Source: Hydractinia symbiolongicarpus (lineage: Eukaryota; Cnidaria; Hydrozoa; Anthoathecata; Hydractiniidae). From it: a stretch of 64,000 bases of DNA. Both the position numbers and the translations under genes were made by a program. Within the stretch, counting starts at the first letter, position 1, and every line of letters begins with the position of its first letter. Positions 25,429 to 37,424 of the stretch are shown here, piece after piece. Below the pieces are notes generated by a model. That model did not search any database. It had not been told where the DNA came from and saw only the letters and a program-made list of their open reading frames with translations. The DNA is taken from assembly GCF_029227915.1 (NCBI RefSeq), contig NC_079875.1:1240001-1304000 (forward strand), read 5' to 3'.

Positions 25429-26548
25429 CTTTTATTCAGCGTCTCATCAAAAATGAAAACATTTTTGAAAACTACAAGTCTCATGCGTTTTAGTGGTGAA
25501 AAAATAATTTAAAAATTCGTTAGGGAAATGAGTTTACTCACTGGGTACTTTCCTTGTATACTTTTGACTATACGGGCCGATGCCGGGATTTACGGGAAGT
25601 TGCGGGTTTTCGTTTGCCGGCGATTAAACTTCTTTTATTCAGCGTCTCATCAAAAATGAAAACATTTTTAAAAACTACAAGTCTCATGGGCTTCAGTGGT
25701 GAAATAATAATTTAAAAAATCGTTCGGGAAATGAGTTTACACCCTGGGTACTTTTTTGTTTACTTTTGACTATGCGGGCCGAGTCCGGGGTTTACGGGAA
25801 TAGGCGGGTTTTCGTTTGCCGGCGATTAAACTTCTTTTATTTAGCGTCTCATCAAAAATGAAAACATTTTTGAAAACTACAAGTCTCAAGCGTTTTAGTG
25901 GTGAAAAGATAATTTAAAAAATCGTTTTGGAAATGAGTTTACTCACAGGGTACTTTCTTTGTATACATTCGACTATACGGGCCAAGCCGGGATTTACGGG
26001 AAATCGCGGGTTTTCGTTTGCCGGCGATTAAACCACTTTCATTAAGCGTCTCATCAAAAATGAAAACATTTCTGAAAACTACAAGTCTCATGCGTTTTAG
26101 TGGTGAAAAAATAATTTAAAAATTCGTTCCGGAAATGAGTTTACTCACTGGGTACTTTCCTTGCATACTTTTGACTATACGGGCCGAGTCCGGGATTTAC
26201 GGGAAATCGCGAGTTTTCGTTTGCCGGCGATTAAACTTCTTTTATTCAGTGTCTCATCAAAAATGAAACCATTTTTAAAAACTACAAGTCTCATGGGCTT
26301 TAGTGGTAAAATAATAATTTAAAAAATCGTTTGGGAAATGAGTTTACTTCATGGGTACTTTCTTTGTATACTTTTGACTATATGGGCCGAGTCCGGGATT
26401 TACGGGAAGTCGCAGGTTTTCGTTTGCAGGCGATTAAACTTCTTTTATTCAGCGTCTCATCAAAAATGAAAACATTTTTGAAAACTACAAGTCTCATGCG
26501 TTTTAGTGGTGAAAAAATAATTTAAAACATCGTTTGGGAAATGAGTTT
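25429..26548 (+). repeat. C domain, last part
   Basis: Ordinary units of the C type: GCCGATGCCGGG near 25577, a one-base-short GTACTTTTTTGTTTAC near 25749, GGGAATAGGCGGG near 25796, a class Y unit near 25967 that has lost one C (CCAAGCCGGG near 25983), and a TTACTTCATGGGTAC unit near 26343. Only satellite sequence is present. Confidence 0.75.
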
Positions 26549-26629
26549 ACACCCTGGGTACTCTCTTTGTATACTTTTGACTATACGGTCCGAGTCCGGG
26601 AATTACGGGAAATCGCAGGTTTTCGTTTG

Positions 26630-29065
26630 CCGGCGATTAAACTTCTTTTATTCAGCGTCTCATCAAAAATGAAAACATTTTTGAAAACTACAAGTCTCAT
26701 GCGTTTTAGTGGTGAAAAAATAATTTAAAAATTCGTTAGGGAAATGAGTTTACTCACTGGGTACTTTCCTTGTATACTTTTGACTATACGGGCCGATGCC
26801 GGGATTTACGGGAAGTTGCGGGTTTTCGTTTGCCGGCGATTAAACTTCTTTTATTCAGCGTCTCATCAAAAATGAAAACATTTTTAAAAACTACAAGTCT
26901 CATGGGCTTCAGTGGTGAAATAATAATTTAAAAAATCGTTCGGGAAATGAGTTTACACCCTGGGTACTTTCTTTGTATACTTTTGACTATGCGGGCCGAG
27001 TCCGGGGTTTACGGGAAATGGCGGGTTTTCGTTTGCCGGCGATTAAACTTCTTTTATTTAGCGTCTCATCAAAAATGAAAACATTTTTGAAAACTGCAAG
27101 TCTCAAGCGTTTTAGTGGTGAAAAGATAATTTAAAAAATCGTTTTGGAAATGAGTTTACTTACAGGGTACTTTCTTTGTATACATTCGACTATACGGGCC
27201 AAGCCCGGGATTTACGGGAAATCGCGGGTTTTCGTTTGCCGGCGATTAAACCGCTTTCATTAAGCGTCTCATCAAAAATGAAAACATTTCTGAAAACTAC
27301 AAGTCTCATGCGTTTTAGTGGTGAAAAAATAATTTAAAAATTCGTTCCCGAAATGAGTTTACTCACTGGGTACTTTCCTTGCATACTTTTGACTATACGG
27401 GCCGAGTCCGGGATTTACGGGAAATCGCGAGTTTTCGTTTGCCGGCGATTAAACTTCTTTTATTCAGCGTCTCATCAAAAATGAAAACATTTCTAAAAAC
27501 TACAAGTCTCATGCGTTTTAGTGGTGAAAAAATAATTTGAAAATTTGTTCCGGAAATGAGTTTACTCACTGGGTACTTTCCTTGCATACTTTTGACTATA
27601 CTGGCCAAGTCCTGGACTTACGGGAAATCGCGAGTTTTCGTTTGCCGGCGATTAAACTTCTTTTATTCAGCGTCTCATCAAAAATGAAACCATTTTTAAA
27701 AACTACAAGTCTCATGGGCTTTAGTGGTAAAATAATAATTTAAAAAATCGGTTGGGAAATGCGTTTACTCCCTGGGTACTTTCTTTGTATACTTTTGACT
27801 ATACGGGCCGAGTCCGGGATTTACGGGAAGTCGCAGGTTTTCGTTTGCCGGCGATTAAACTTCTTTTATTCAGCGTCTCATCAAAAATGAAAACATTTTT
27901 GAAAACTACAAGTCTCATGCGTTTTAGTGGTGAAAAAATAATTTAAAAATTCGTTAGGGAAATGAGTTTACTCACTGGGTACTTTCCTTGTATACTTTTG
28001 ACTATACGGGCCGATGCCGGGATTTACGGGAAGTTGCGGGTTTTCGTTTGCCGGCGATTAAACTTCTTTTATTCAGCGTCTCATCAAAAATGAAAACATT
28101 TTTAAAAACTACAAGTCTCATGGGCTTCAGTGGTGAAATAATAATTTAAAAAATCGTTCGGGAAATGAGTTTACACCCTGGGTACTTTCTTTGTATACTT
28201 TTGACTATGCGGGCCGAGTCCGGGGTTTACGGGAAATGGCGGGTTTTCGTTTGCCGGCGATTAAACTTCTTTTATTTAGCGTCTCATCAAAAATGAAAAC
28301 ATTTTTGAAAACTGCAAGTCTCAAGCGTTTTAGTGGTGAAAAGATAATTTAAAAAATCGTTTTGGAAATGAGTTTACTTACAGGGTACTTTCTTTGTATA
28401 CATTCGACTATACGGGCCAAGCCCGGGATTTACGGGAAATCGCGGGTTTTCGTTTGCCGGCGATTAAACCGCTTTCATTAAGCGTCTCATCAAAAATGAA
28501 AACATTTCTGAAAACTACAAGTCTCATGCGTTTTAGTGGTGAAAAAATAATTTAAAAATTCGTTCCCGAAATGAGTTTACTCACTGGGTACTTTCCTTGC
28601 ATACTTTTGACTATACGGGCCGAGTCCGGGATTTACGGGAAATCGCGAGTTTTCGTTTGCCGGCGATTAAACTTCTTTTATTCAGCGTCTCATCAAAAAT
28701 GAAAACATTTCTAAAAACTACAAGTCTCATGCGTTTTAGTGGTGAAAAAATAATTTGAAAATTTGTTCCGGAAATGAGTTTACTCACTGGGTACTTTCCT
28801 TGCATACTTTTGACTATACTGGCCAAGTCCTGGACTTACGGGAAATCGCGAGTTTTCGTTTGCCGGCGATTAAACTTCTTTTATTCAGCGTCTCATCAAA
28901 AATGAAACCATTTTTAAAAACTACAAGTCTCATGGGCTTTAGTGGTAAAATAATAATTTAAAAAATCGGTTGGGAAATGCGTTTACTCCCTGGGTACTTT
29001 CTTTGTATACTTTTGACTATACGGGCCGAGTCCGGGATTTACGGGAAGTCGCAGGTTTTCGTTTG
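26630..29065 (+). repeat. Tandem 6-mer (1218-bp) duplication in A' domain
   Basis: Copies about 26630-27847 and 27848-29065 match at offset 1218, with rare marks present in both (ATTTGTTCCGGAAATG near 27542 and 28760, CCTGGACTTACGG near 27611 and 28829, ATCGGTTGGGAAATGCG near 27746 and 28964). The unit at about 27803-28005 is a chimera: GAAGTCGCAGG comes from one parent and TTTGCCGGCG from the other, placing the crossover within the shared TTTTCGTTTGC. The corresponding unit at the end of copy 2 keeps TTTGCAGGCG. Confidence 0.85.
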
Positions 29066-31253
29066 CAGGCGATTAAACTTCTTTTATTCAGCGTCTCATC
29101 AAAAATGAAAACATTTTTGAAAACTACAAGTCTCATGCGTTTTAGTGGTGAAAAAATAATTTAAAACATCGTTCGGGAAATGAGTTTACACCCTGGGTAC
29201 TCTCTTTGTATACTTTTGACTATACGGGCCGAGTCCGGGATTTACGAGAAATTGCGGGTTTTCGTTTGCCGGCGATTAAACTTCTTTTATTCAGCGTCTC
29301 ATCAAAAATGAAAACATTTTTAAAAACTACAAGTCTCATGGGCTTCAGTGGTGAAATAATAATTTAAAAAATCGTTCGGGAAATGAGTTTACACCCTGGG
29401 TACTTTCTTTGTATACTTTTGACTATGCGGGCCGAGTCCGTGGTTTACGGGAAATGGCAGGTTTTCGTTTGCCGGCGATTAAACTTCTTTTATTTAGTGT
29501 CTCTTCAAAAATGAAAACATTTTTGAAAACTACAAGTCTCAAGCGTTTTAGTGGTGAAAAGATAATTTAAAAAATCGTTTTGGAAATGAGTTTACTCACA
29601 GGGTACTTTCTTTGTGTACATTCGACTATACTGGCCAAGCCCGGGAGTTACGGGAAATCGCGGGTTTTCGTTTGCCGGCGATTAAATCGCTTTCATTAAG
29701 CGTCTCATCAAAAATGAAAACATTTCTGAAAACTACAAGTCTCATGCGTTTTAGTGGTGAAAAAATAATTTAAAAATTCGTTCCTGAAATGAGTTTACTC
29801 ACTGGGTACTTTCCTTGAATACTTTTGACTATACGGGCCGAGTCCGGGATTTACGGGAAATCGCGAGTTTTCGTTTGCCGGCGATTAAACTTCTTTTATT
29901 CAGCGTCTCATCAAAAATGAAACCATTTTTAAAAACTACAAGTCTCATGGGCTTTAGTGGTAAAATAATAATTTAAAAAATCGTTTGGGAAATGAGTTTA
30001 CTCCCTGGGAACTTTCTTTGTATACTTTTAACTATACGGGCCGAGTCCGAGATTTACGGGAAGTCGCAGGTTTTCGTTTGCAGGCGATTAAACTTCTTTT
30101 ATTCAGCGTCTCATCAAAAATGAAAACATTTTTGAAAACTACAAGTCTCATGCGTTTTAGTGGTGAAAAAATAATTTAAAAATTCGTTCCGGAAATGAGT
30201 TTACTCACTGGGTACTTTCCTTGCATACTTTTGACTATACGGGCCGAGTCCGGGATTTACGGGAAATCGCGAGTTTTCGTTTGCCGGCGATTAAACTTCT
30301 TTTATTCAGCGTCTCATCAAAAATAAAAACATTTCTGAAAACTACAAGTCTCATGCGTTTTAGTGGTGAAAAAATAATTTAAAAATTCGTTCCGGAAATG
30401 AGTTTACTCACTAGGTACTTTCCTTGCATACTTTTGACTATACTGGCCAAGTCCGGGACTTACGGGAAATCGCGAGTTTTCGTTTGCCGGCGATTAAACT
30501 TCTTTTATTCAGCGTCTCATCAAAAATGAAACCATTTTTAAAAACTACAAGTCTCGTGCGTTTTAGTGGTGAAGAAATAATTTAAAAAATCGTTTGGGAA
30601 ATGAGTTTACTTCCTGGGTACTTTCTTTGTATACTTTTGACTATACGGGCCGAGTCCGGGATTTACGGGAAGTCGCAGGTTTTCGTTTGCAGGCGATTAA
30701 ACTTCTTTTATTCAGCGTCTCATCAAAAATGAAAACATTTTTGAAAACTACAACTCTCATGCGTTTTAGTGGTGAAAAAATAATTTAAAAATTCGTTCCG
30801 GAAATGAGTTTACTCACTGGGTACTTTCCTTGCATACTTTTGACTATACGGGCCGAGTCCGGGATTTACGGGAAATCGCGAGTTTTCGTTTGCCGGCGAT
30901 TAAACTTCTTTTATTCAGCGTCTCATCAAAAATGAAAACATTTCTGAAAACTACAAGTCTCATGCGTTTTAGTGGTGAAAAAATAATTTAAAAATTCGTT
31001 CCGGAAATGAGTTTACTCACAGGGTACTTTCTTTGTGTACATTCGACTATACTGGCCAAGCCCGGGATTTACGGGAAATCGCGGGTTTTCGTTTGCCGGC
31101 GATTAAATCGCTTTCATTAAGCGTCTCATCAAAAATGAAAACATTTCTGAAAACTACAAGTCTCATGCGTTTTAGTGGTGAAAAAATAATTTAAAAATTC
31201 GTTCCTGAAATGAGTTTACTCACTGGGTACTTTCCTTGCATACTTTTGACTAT

Positions 31254-31395
31254 ACGGGCCGAGTCCGGGATTTACGGGAAATCGCGAGTTTTCGTCTACA
31301 AGTCTCATGCGTTTTAGTGGTGAAAAAATAATTTAAAAATTCGTTCCGGAAATGAGTTTACTCACTGGGTACTTTCATTGCATACTTTTGACTAT
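31254..31395 (+). repeat. Truncated 142-bp monomer, first copy
   Basis: This unit lacks 61 bp, from TTGCCGGCG through the A/T-rich dyad to CTGAAAA. TTTTCGT at 31289-31295 is joined directly to CTACAAGTCTCATG at 31296. The missing length is confirmed by the spacing of the flanking units (954 instead of 1015 bp for five units). Unlike all other rearrangements here, the deletion is out of monomer register, with little or no homology at the junction, which suggests end joining or replication slippage. Confidence 0.95.
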
Positions 31396-31968
31396 ACTGG
31401 CCAAGTCCGGGACTTACGGGAAATCGCGAGTTTTCGTTTGCCGGCGATTAAACTTCTTTTATTCAGCGTCTCATCAAAAATGAAACCATTTTTAAAAACT
31501 ACAAGTCTCATGCGTTTTAGTGGTGAAGAAATAATTTAAAAAATCGTTTGGGAAATGAGTTTACTCCCTGGGTACTTTCTTTGTATACTTTTGACTATAC
31601 GGGCCGAGTCCGGGATTTACGGGAAGTCGCAGGTTTTCGTTTGCAGGCGATTAAACTTCTTTTATTCAGCGTCTCATCAAAAATGAAAACATTTTTGAAA
31701 ACTACAAGTCTCATGCGTTTTAGTGGTGAAAAAATAACTTAAAAATTCGTTCCGGAAATGAGTTTACTCACTGGGTACTTTCCTTGCATACTTTTGACTA
31801 TACGGGCCGAGTCCGGGATTTACGGGAAATCGCGAGTTTTCGTTTGCCGGCGATTAAACTTCTTTTATTCAGCGTCTCATCAAAAATGAAAACATTTCTG
31901 AAAACTACAAGTCTCATGCGTTTTAGTGGTGAAAAAATAATTTAAAAATTCGTTCCGGAAATGAGTTT

Positions 31969-34900
31969 ACACCCTGGGTACTCTCTTTGTATACTTTTGA
32001 CTATACGGTCCGAGTCCGGGAATTACGGGAAATCGCAGGTTTTCGTTTGCCGGCGATTAAACTTCTTTTATTCAGCGTCTCATCAAAAATGAAAACATTT
32101 TTGAAAACTACAAGTCTCATGCGTTTTAGTGGTGAAAAAATAATTTAAAAATTCGTTAGGGAAATGAGTTTACTCACTGGGTACTTTCCTTGTATACTTT
32201 TGACTATACGGGCCGATGCCGGGATTTACGGGAAGTTGCGGGTTTTCGTTTGCCGGCGATTAAACTTCTTTTATTCAGCGTCTCATCAAAAATGAAAACA
32301 TTTTTAAAAACTACAAGTCTCATGGGCTTCAGTGGTGAAATAATAATTTAAAAAATCGTTCGGGAAATGAGTTTACACCCTGGGTACTTTCTTTGTATAC
32401 TTTTGACTATGCGGGCCGAGTCCGGGGTTTACGGGAAATGGCGGGTTTTCGTTTGCCGGCGATTAAACTTCTTTTATTTAGCGTCTCATCAAAAATGAAA
32501 ACATTTTTGAAAACTGCAAGTCTCAAGCGTTTTAGTGGTGAAAAGATAATTTAAAAAATCGTTTTGGAAATGAGTTTACTCACAGGGTACTTTCTTTGTA
32601 TACATTCGACTATACGGGCCAAGCCCGGGATTTACGGGAAATCGCGGGTTTTCGTTTGCCGGCGATTAAACCGCTTTCATTAAGCGTCTCATCAAAAATG
32701 AAAACATTTCTGAAAACTACAAGTCTCATGCGTTTTAGTGGTGAAAAAATAATTTAAAAATTCGTTCCCGAAATGAGTTTACTCACTGGGTACTTTCCTT
32801 GCATACTTTTGACTATACGGGCCGAGTCCGGGATTTACGGGAAATCGCGAGTTTTCGTTTGCCGGCGATTAAACTTCTTTTATTCAGCGTCTCATCAAAA
32901 ATGAAAACATTTCTAAAAACTACAAGTCTCATGCGTTTTAGTGGTGAAAAAATAATTTGAAAATTTGTTCCGGAAATGAGTTTACTCACTGGGTACTTTC
33001 CTTGCATACTTTTGACTATACTGGCCAAGTCCGGGACTTACGGGAAATCGCGAGTTTTCGTTTGCCGGCGATTAAACTTCTTTTATTCAGCGTCTCATCA
33101 AAAATGAAACAATTTTTAAAAACTACAAGTCTCATGGGCTTTAGTGGTAAAATAATAATTTAAAAAATCGTTTGGGAAATGCGTTTACTCCCTGGGTACT
33201 TTCTTTGTATACTTTTGACTATACGGGCCGAGTCCGGGATTTACGGGAAGTCGCAGGTTTTCGTTTGCAGGCGATTAAACTTCTTTTATTCAGCGTCTCA
33301 TCAAAAATGAAAACATTTTTGAAAACTACAAGTCTCATGCGTTTTAGTGGTGAAAAAATAATTTAAAACATCGTTCGGGAAATGAGTTTACACCCTGGGT
33401 ACTCTCTTTGTATACTTTTGACTATACGGGCCGAGTCCGGGATTTACGAGAAATTGCGGGTTTTCGTTTGCCGGCGATTAAACTTCTTTTATTCAGCGTC
33501 TCATCAAAAATGAAAACATTTTTAAAAACTACAAGTCTCATGGGCTTCAGTGGTGAAATAATAATTTAAAAAATCGTTCGGGAAATGAGTTTACACCCTG
33601 GGTACTTTCTTTGTATACTTTTGACTATGCGGGCCGAGTCCGGGGTTTACGGGAAATGGCAGGTTTTCGTTTGCCGACGATTAAACTTCTTTTATTTAGT
33701 GTCTCTTCAAAAATGAAAACATTTTTGAAAACTACAAGTCTCAAGCGTTTTAGTGGTGAAAAGATAATTTAAAAAATCGTTTTGGAAATGAGTTTACTCA
33801 CAGGGTACTTTCTTTGTGTACATTCGACTATACTGGCCAAGCCCGGGATTTACGGGAAATCGCGGGTTTTCGTTTGCCGGCGATTAAATCGCTTTCATTA
33901 AGCGTCTCATCAAAAATGAAAACATTTCTGAAAACTACAAGTCTCATGCGTTTTAGTGGTGAAAAAATAATTTAAAAATTCGTTCCTGAAATGAGTTTAC
34001 TCACTGGGTACTTTCCTTGCATACTTTTGACTATACGGGCCGAGTCCGGGATTTACGGGAAATCGCGAGTTTTCGTTTGCCGGCGATTAAAATTCTTTTA
34101 TTCAGCGTCTCATCAAAAATGAAACCATTTTTAAAAACTACAAGTCTCATGGGCTTTAGTGGTAAAATAATAATTTAAAAAATCGTTTGGGAAATGAGTT
34201 TACTTCCTGGGAACTTTCTTTGTATACTTTTGACTATACGGGCCGAGTCCGAGATTTACGGGAAGTCGCAGGTTTTCGTTTGCAGGCGATTAAACTTCTT
34301 TTATTCAGCGTCTCATCAAAAATGAAAACATTTTTGAAAACTACAAGTCTCATGCGTTTTAGTGGTGAAAAAATAATTTAAAAATTCGTTCCGGAAATGA
34401 GTTTACTCACTGGGTACTTTCCTTGCATACTTTTGACTATACGGGCCGAGTCCGGGATTTACGGGAAATCGCGAGTTTTCGTTTGCCGGCGATTAAACTT
34501 CTTTTATTCAGCGTCTCATCAAAAATAAAAACATTTCTGAAAACTACAAGTCTCATGCGTTTTAGTGGTGAAAAAATAATTTAAAAATTCGTTCCGGAAA
34601 TGAGTTTACTCACTGGGTACTTTCCTTGCATACTTTTGACTATACTGGCCAAGTCCGGGACTTACGGGAAATCGCGAGTTTTCGTTTGCCGGCGATTAAA
34701 CTTCTTTTATTCAGCGTCTCATCAAAAATGAAACCATTTTTAAAAACTACAAGTCTCATGCGTTTTAGTGGTGAAGAAATAATTTAAAAAATCGTTTGGG
34801 AAATGAGTTTACTCCCTGGGTACTTTCTTTGTATACTTTTGACTATACGGGCCGAGTCCGGGATTTACGGGAAGTCGCAGGTTTTCGTTTGCAGGCGATT

Positions 34901-36170
34901 AAACTTCTTTTATTCAGCGTCTCATCAAAAATGAAAACATTTTTGAAAACTACAAGTCTCATGCGTTTTAGTGGTGAAAAAATAATTTAAAAATTCGTTC
35001 CGGAAATGAGTTTACTCACTGGGTACTTTCCTTGCATACTTTTGACTATACGGGCCGAGTCCGGGATTTACGGGAAATCGCGAGTTTTCGTTTGCCGGCG
35101 ATTAAACTTCTTTTATTCAGCGTCTCATCAAAAATGAAAACATTTCTGAAAACTACAAGTCTCATGCGTTTTAGTGGTGAAAAAATAATTTAAAAATTCG
35201 TTCCGGAAATGAGTTTACTCACAGGGTACTTTCTTTGTGTACATTCGACTATACTGGCCAAGCCCGGGATTTACGGGAAATCGCGGGTTTTCGTTTGCCG
35301 GCGATTAAATCGCTTTCATTAAGCGTCTCATCAAAAATGAAAACATTTCTGAAAACTACAAGTCTCATGCGTTTTAGTGGTGAAAAAATAATTTAAAAAT
35401 TCGTTCCTGAAATGAGTTTACTCACTGGGTACTTTCCTTGCATACTTTTGACTATACGGGCCGAGTCCGGGATTTACGGGAAATCGCGAGTTTTCGTCTA
35501 CAAGTCTCATGCGTTTTAGTGGTGAAAAAATAATTTAAAAATTCGTTCCGGAAATGAGTTTACTCACTGGGTACTTTCCTTGCATACTTTTGACTATACT
35601 GGCCAAGTCCGGGACTTACGGGAAATCGCGAGTTTTCGTTTGCCGGCGATTAAACTTCTTTTATTCAGCGTCTCATCAAAAATGAAACCATTTTTAAAAA
35701 CTACAAGTCTCATGCGTTTTAGTGGTGAAGAAATAATTTAAAAAATCGTTTGGGAAATGAGTTTACTCCCTGGGTACTTTCTTTGTATACTTTTGACTAT
35801 ACGGGCCGAGTCCGGGATTTACGGGAAGTCGCAGGTTTTCGTTTGCAGGCGATTAAACTTCTTTTATTCAGCGTCTCATCAAAAATGAAAACATTTTTGA
35901 AAACTACAAGTCTCATGCGTTTTAGTGGTGAAAAAATAATTTAAAAATTCGTTCCGGAAATGAGTTTACTCACTGGGTACTTTCCTTGCATACTTTTGAC
36001 TATACGGGCCAAGTCCGGGATTTACGGGAAATCGCGAGTTTTCGTTTGCCGGCGATTAAACTTCTTTTATTCAGCGTCTCATCAAAAATGAAAACATTTC
36101 TGAAAACTACAAATCTCATGCGTTTTAGTGGTGAAAAAATAATTTAAAAATTCGTTCCGGAAATGAGTTT
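31969..36170 (+). repeat. A' domain, right copy of the tandem duplication
   Basis: The junction near 31968 is visible: the left copy reads into GAAATGAGTTTAC and then switches to ACCCTGGGTACTCTC. At the matching place near 36170 the sequence continues TCACAGGGTAC. The crossover thus lies in the shared GGAAATGAGTTTAC. Matching marks at offset 4202 include the units at 28970/33172, 29985/34187 and 30594/34796. A few private changes distinguish the copies, for example near 29830 (GAATAC versus GCATAC). Confidence 0.82.
35456..35597 (+). repeat. Truncated 142-bp monomer, second copy
   Basis: This unit has the same 61-bp deletion with the same junction (between 35497 and 35498), exactly 4202 bp after the first. 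An identical out-of-register junction is best explained by one deletion that was later copied with its surroundings, so it is a marker for the 4.2-kb duplication. Confidence 0.95.
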
Positions 36171-37018
36171 ACTCACAGGGTACTTTGTTTGTGTACATTC
36201 GACTATACTGGCCAAGCCCGGGATTTACGGGAAATCGCGGGTTTTCGTTTGCCGGCGATTAAATCGCTTTCATTAAGCGTCTCATCAAAAATGAAAACAT
36301 TTCTGAAAACTACAAGTCTCATGCGTTTTAGTGGTGAAAAAATAATTTAAAAATTCGTTCCTGAAATGAGTTTACTCACTGGGTACTTTCCTTGCATACT
36401 TTTGACTATACGGGCCGAGTCCGGGATTTACGGGAAATCGCGAGTTTTCGTTTGCCGGCGATTAAACTTCTTTTATTCAGCGTCTCATCAAAAATGAAAC
36501 CATTTTTAAAAACTACAAGTCTCATGAGCTTTAGTGGTAAAATAATAATTTAAAAAATCGTTTGGGAAATGAGTTTACTCCCTGGGAACTTTCTTTGTAT
36601 ACTTTTGACTATACGGGCCGAGTCCGAGATTTACGGGAAGTGGCAGGTTTTCGTTTGCAGGCGATTAAACTTCTTTTATTCAGCGTCTCATCAAAAATGA
36701 AAACATTTTTGAAAACTACAAGTCTCATGCGTTTTAGTGGTGAAAAAATAATTTAAAAATTCGTTCCGGAAATGAGTTTACTCACTGGGTACTTTCCTTG
36801 CATACTTTTGACTATACGGGCCGAGTACGGGATTTACGGGAAATCGCGAGTTTTCGTTTGCCGGCGATTAAACTTCTTTTATTCAGCGTCTCATCAAAAA
36901 TGAAAACATTTCTGAAAACTACAAGTCTCATGCGTTTTAGTGGTGAAAAAATAATTTGAAAATTCGTTCCTGAAATGAGTTTACTCACTGGGTACTTTCC
37001 TTGCATACTTTTGACTAT
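36171..37018 (+). repeat. End of A' domain and junction to B'
   Basis: Units follow the order seen near 11.76-12.52 kb (class Y at 36199, TTCGTTCCTGAAATG near 36355, the GGGAACTTTC unit near 36590). A unit near 36955 has ATTTGAAAATTCGTTCCTGAAATG and reads at about 37015 into ACGGGTCGAGACCGGG, the opening unit of B'. In the first copy (15.0 kb) that unit is preceded by TTCGTTAGGG and CCTTGTATAC instead, so a recombination junction lies between about 36957 and 37019. Confidence 0.7.
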
Positions 37019-37221
37019 ACGGGTCGAGACCGGGATTTACGGGAAATTGCGGGTTTTCGTTTGCCGGCGATTAAACTTCTTTTATTCAGCGTCTCATCAA
37101 AAATGAAAACATTTTTAAAAACTACAAGTCTCATGGGCTTTAGTGGTGAAATAATAATTTAAAAAATCGTTTGGGAAATGAGTTTACTCCCTGGGTACTT
37201 TCTTTGTATACTTTTGACTAT

Positions 37222-37424
37222 ACGGGCCGAGTCCGGGATTTACGGGAAATCGCAGGTTTTCGTTTGCCGGCGATTAAACTTCTTTTATTCAGCGTCTCAT
37301 CAAAAATGAAAACATTTTTGAAAACTACAAGTCTCATGCGTTTTAGTGGTGAAAAAATAATTTAAAAAATCGTTCGGGAAATGAGTTTACACCCTGGGTA
37401 CCCTCTTTGTATACTTTTGACTAT
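37222..37424 (+). repeat. Representative class X monomer (203 bp)
   Basis: This unit is close to the majority sequence and serves as a reference. Positions 1-35 form a G-rich block (ACGGGCCGAGTCCGGG, then ATTTACGGGAAATCGC). Positions 36-50 hold TTTTCGTTTGCCGGC. Next come TTAAACTTCTTTTATTCAGC and GTCTCAT, then an A/T-rich dyad at about 79-100. A second GTCTCAT lies 37 bp after the first. Two A6 tracts follow at about 130-148, then TCGTTCGGGAAATGAG, GGGTAC and GTATAC, ending CTTTTGACTAT. G+C is about 37% and there are about 12 CpG sites (hand count on the consensus). The G-rich left part and A/T-rich middle give each unit a strong internal base-composition contrast. Confidence 0.9.

Larger units (their letters stand above)
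26549..31968 (+). repeat. A' domain, left copy of a 5420/4202-bp tandem duplication
   Basis: The unit begins with a monomer marked ACGGTCCGAG and GGGAATTACGG (near 26585), which returns at 32005, an offset of 5420. Beyond the nested 1218-bp duplication the offset to the right copy is 4202 everywhere checked, including the 61-bp truncated monomer. So either the 6-mer duplication happened only in this copy or it was lost from the other. The whole block resembles the A domain at 5-13 kb. Confidence 0.82.
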
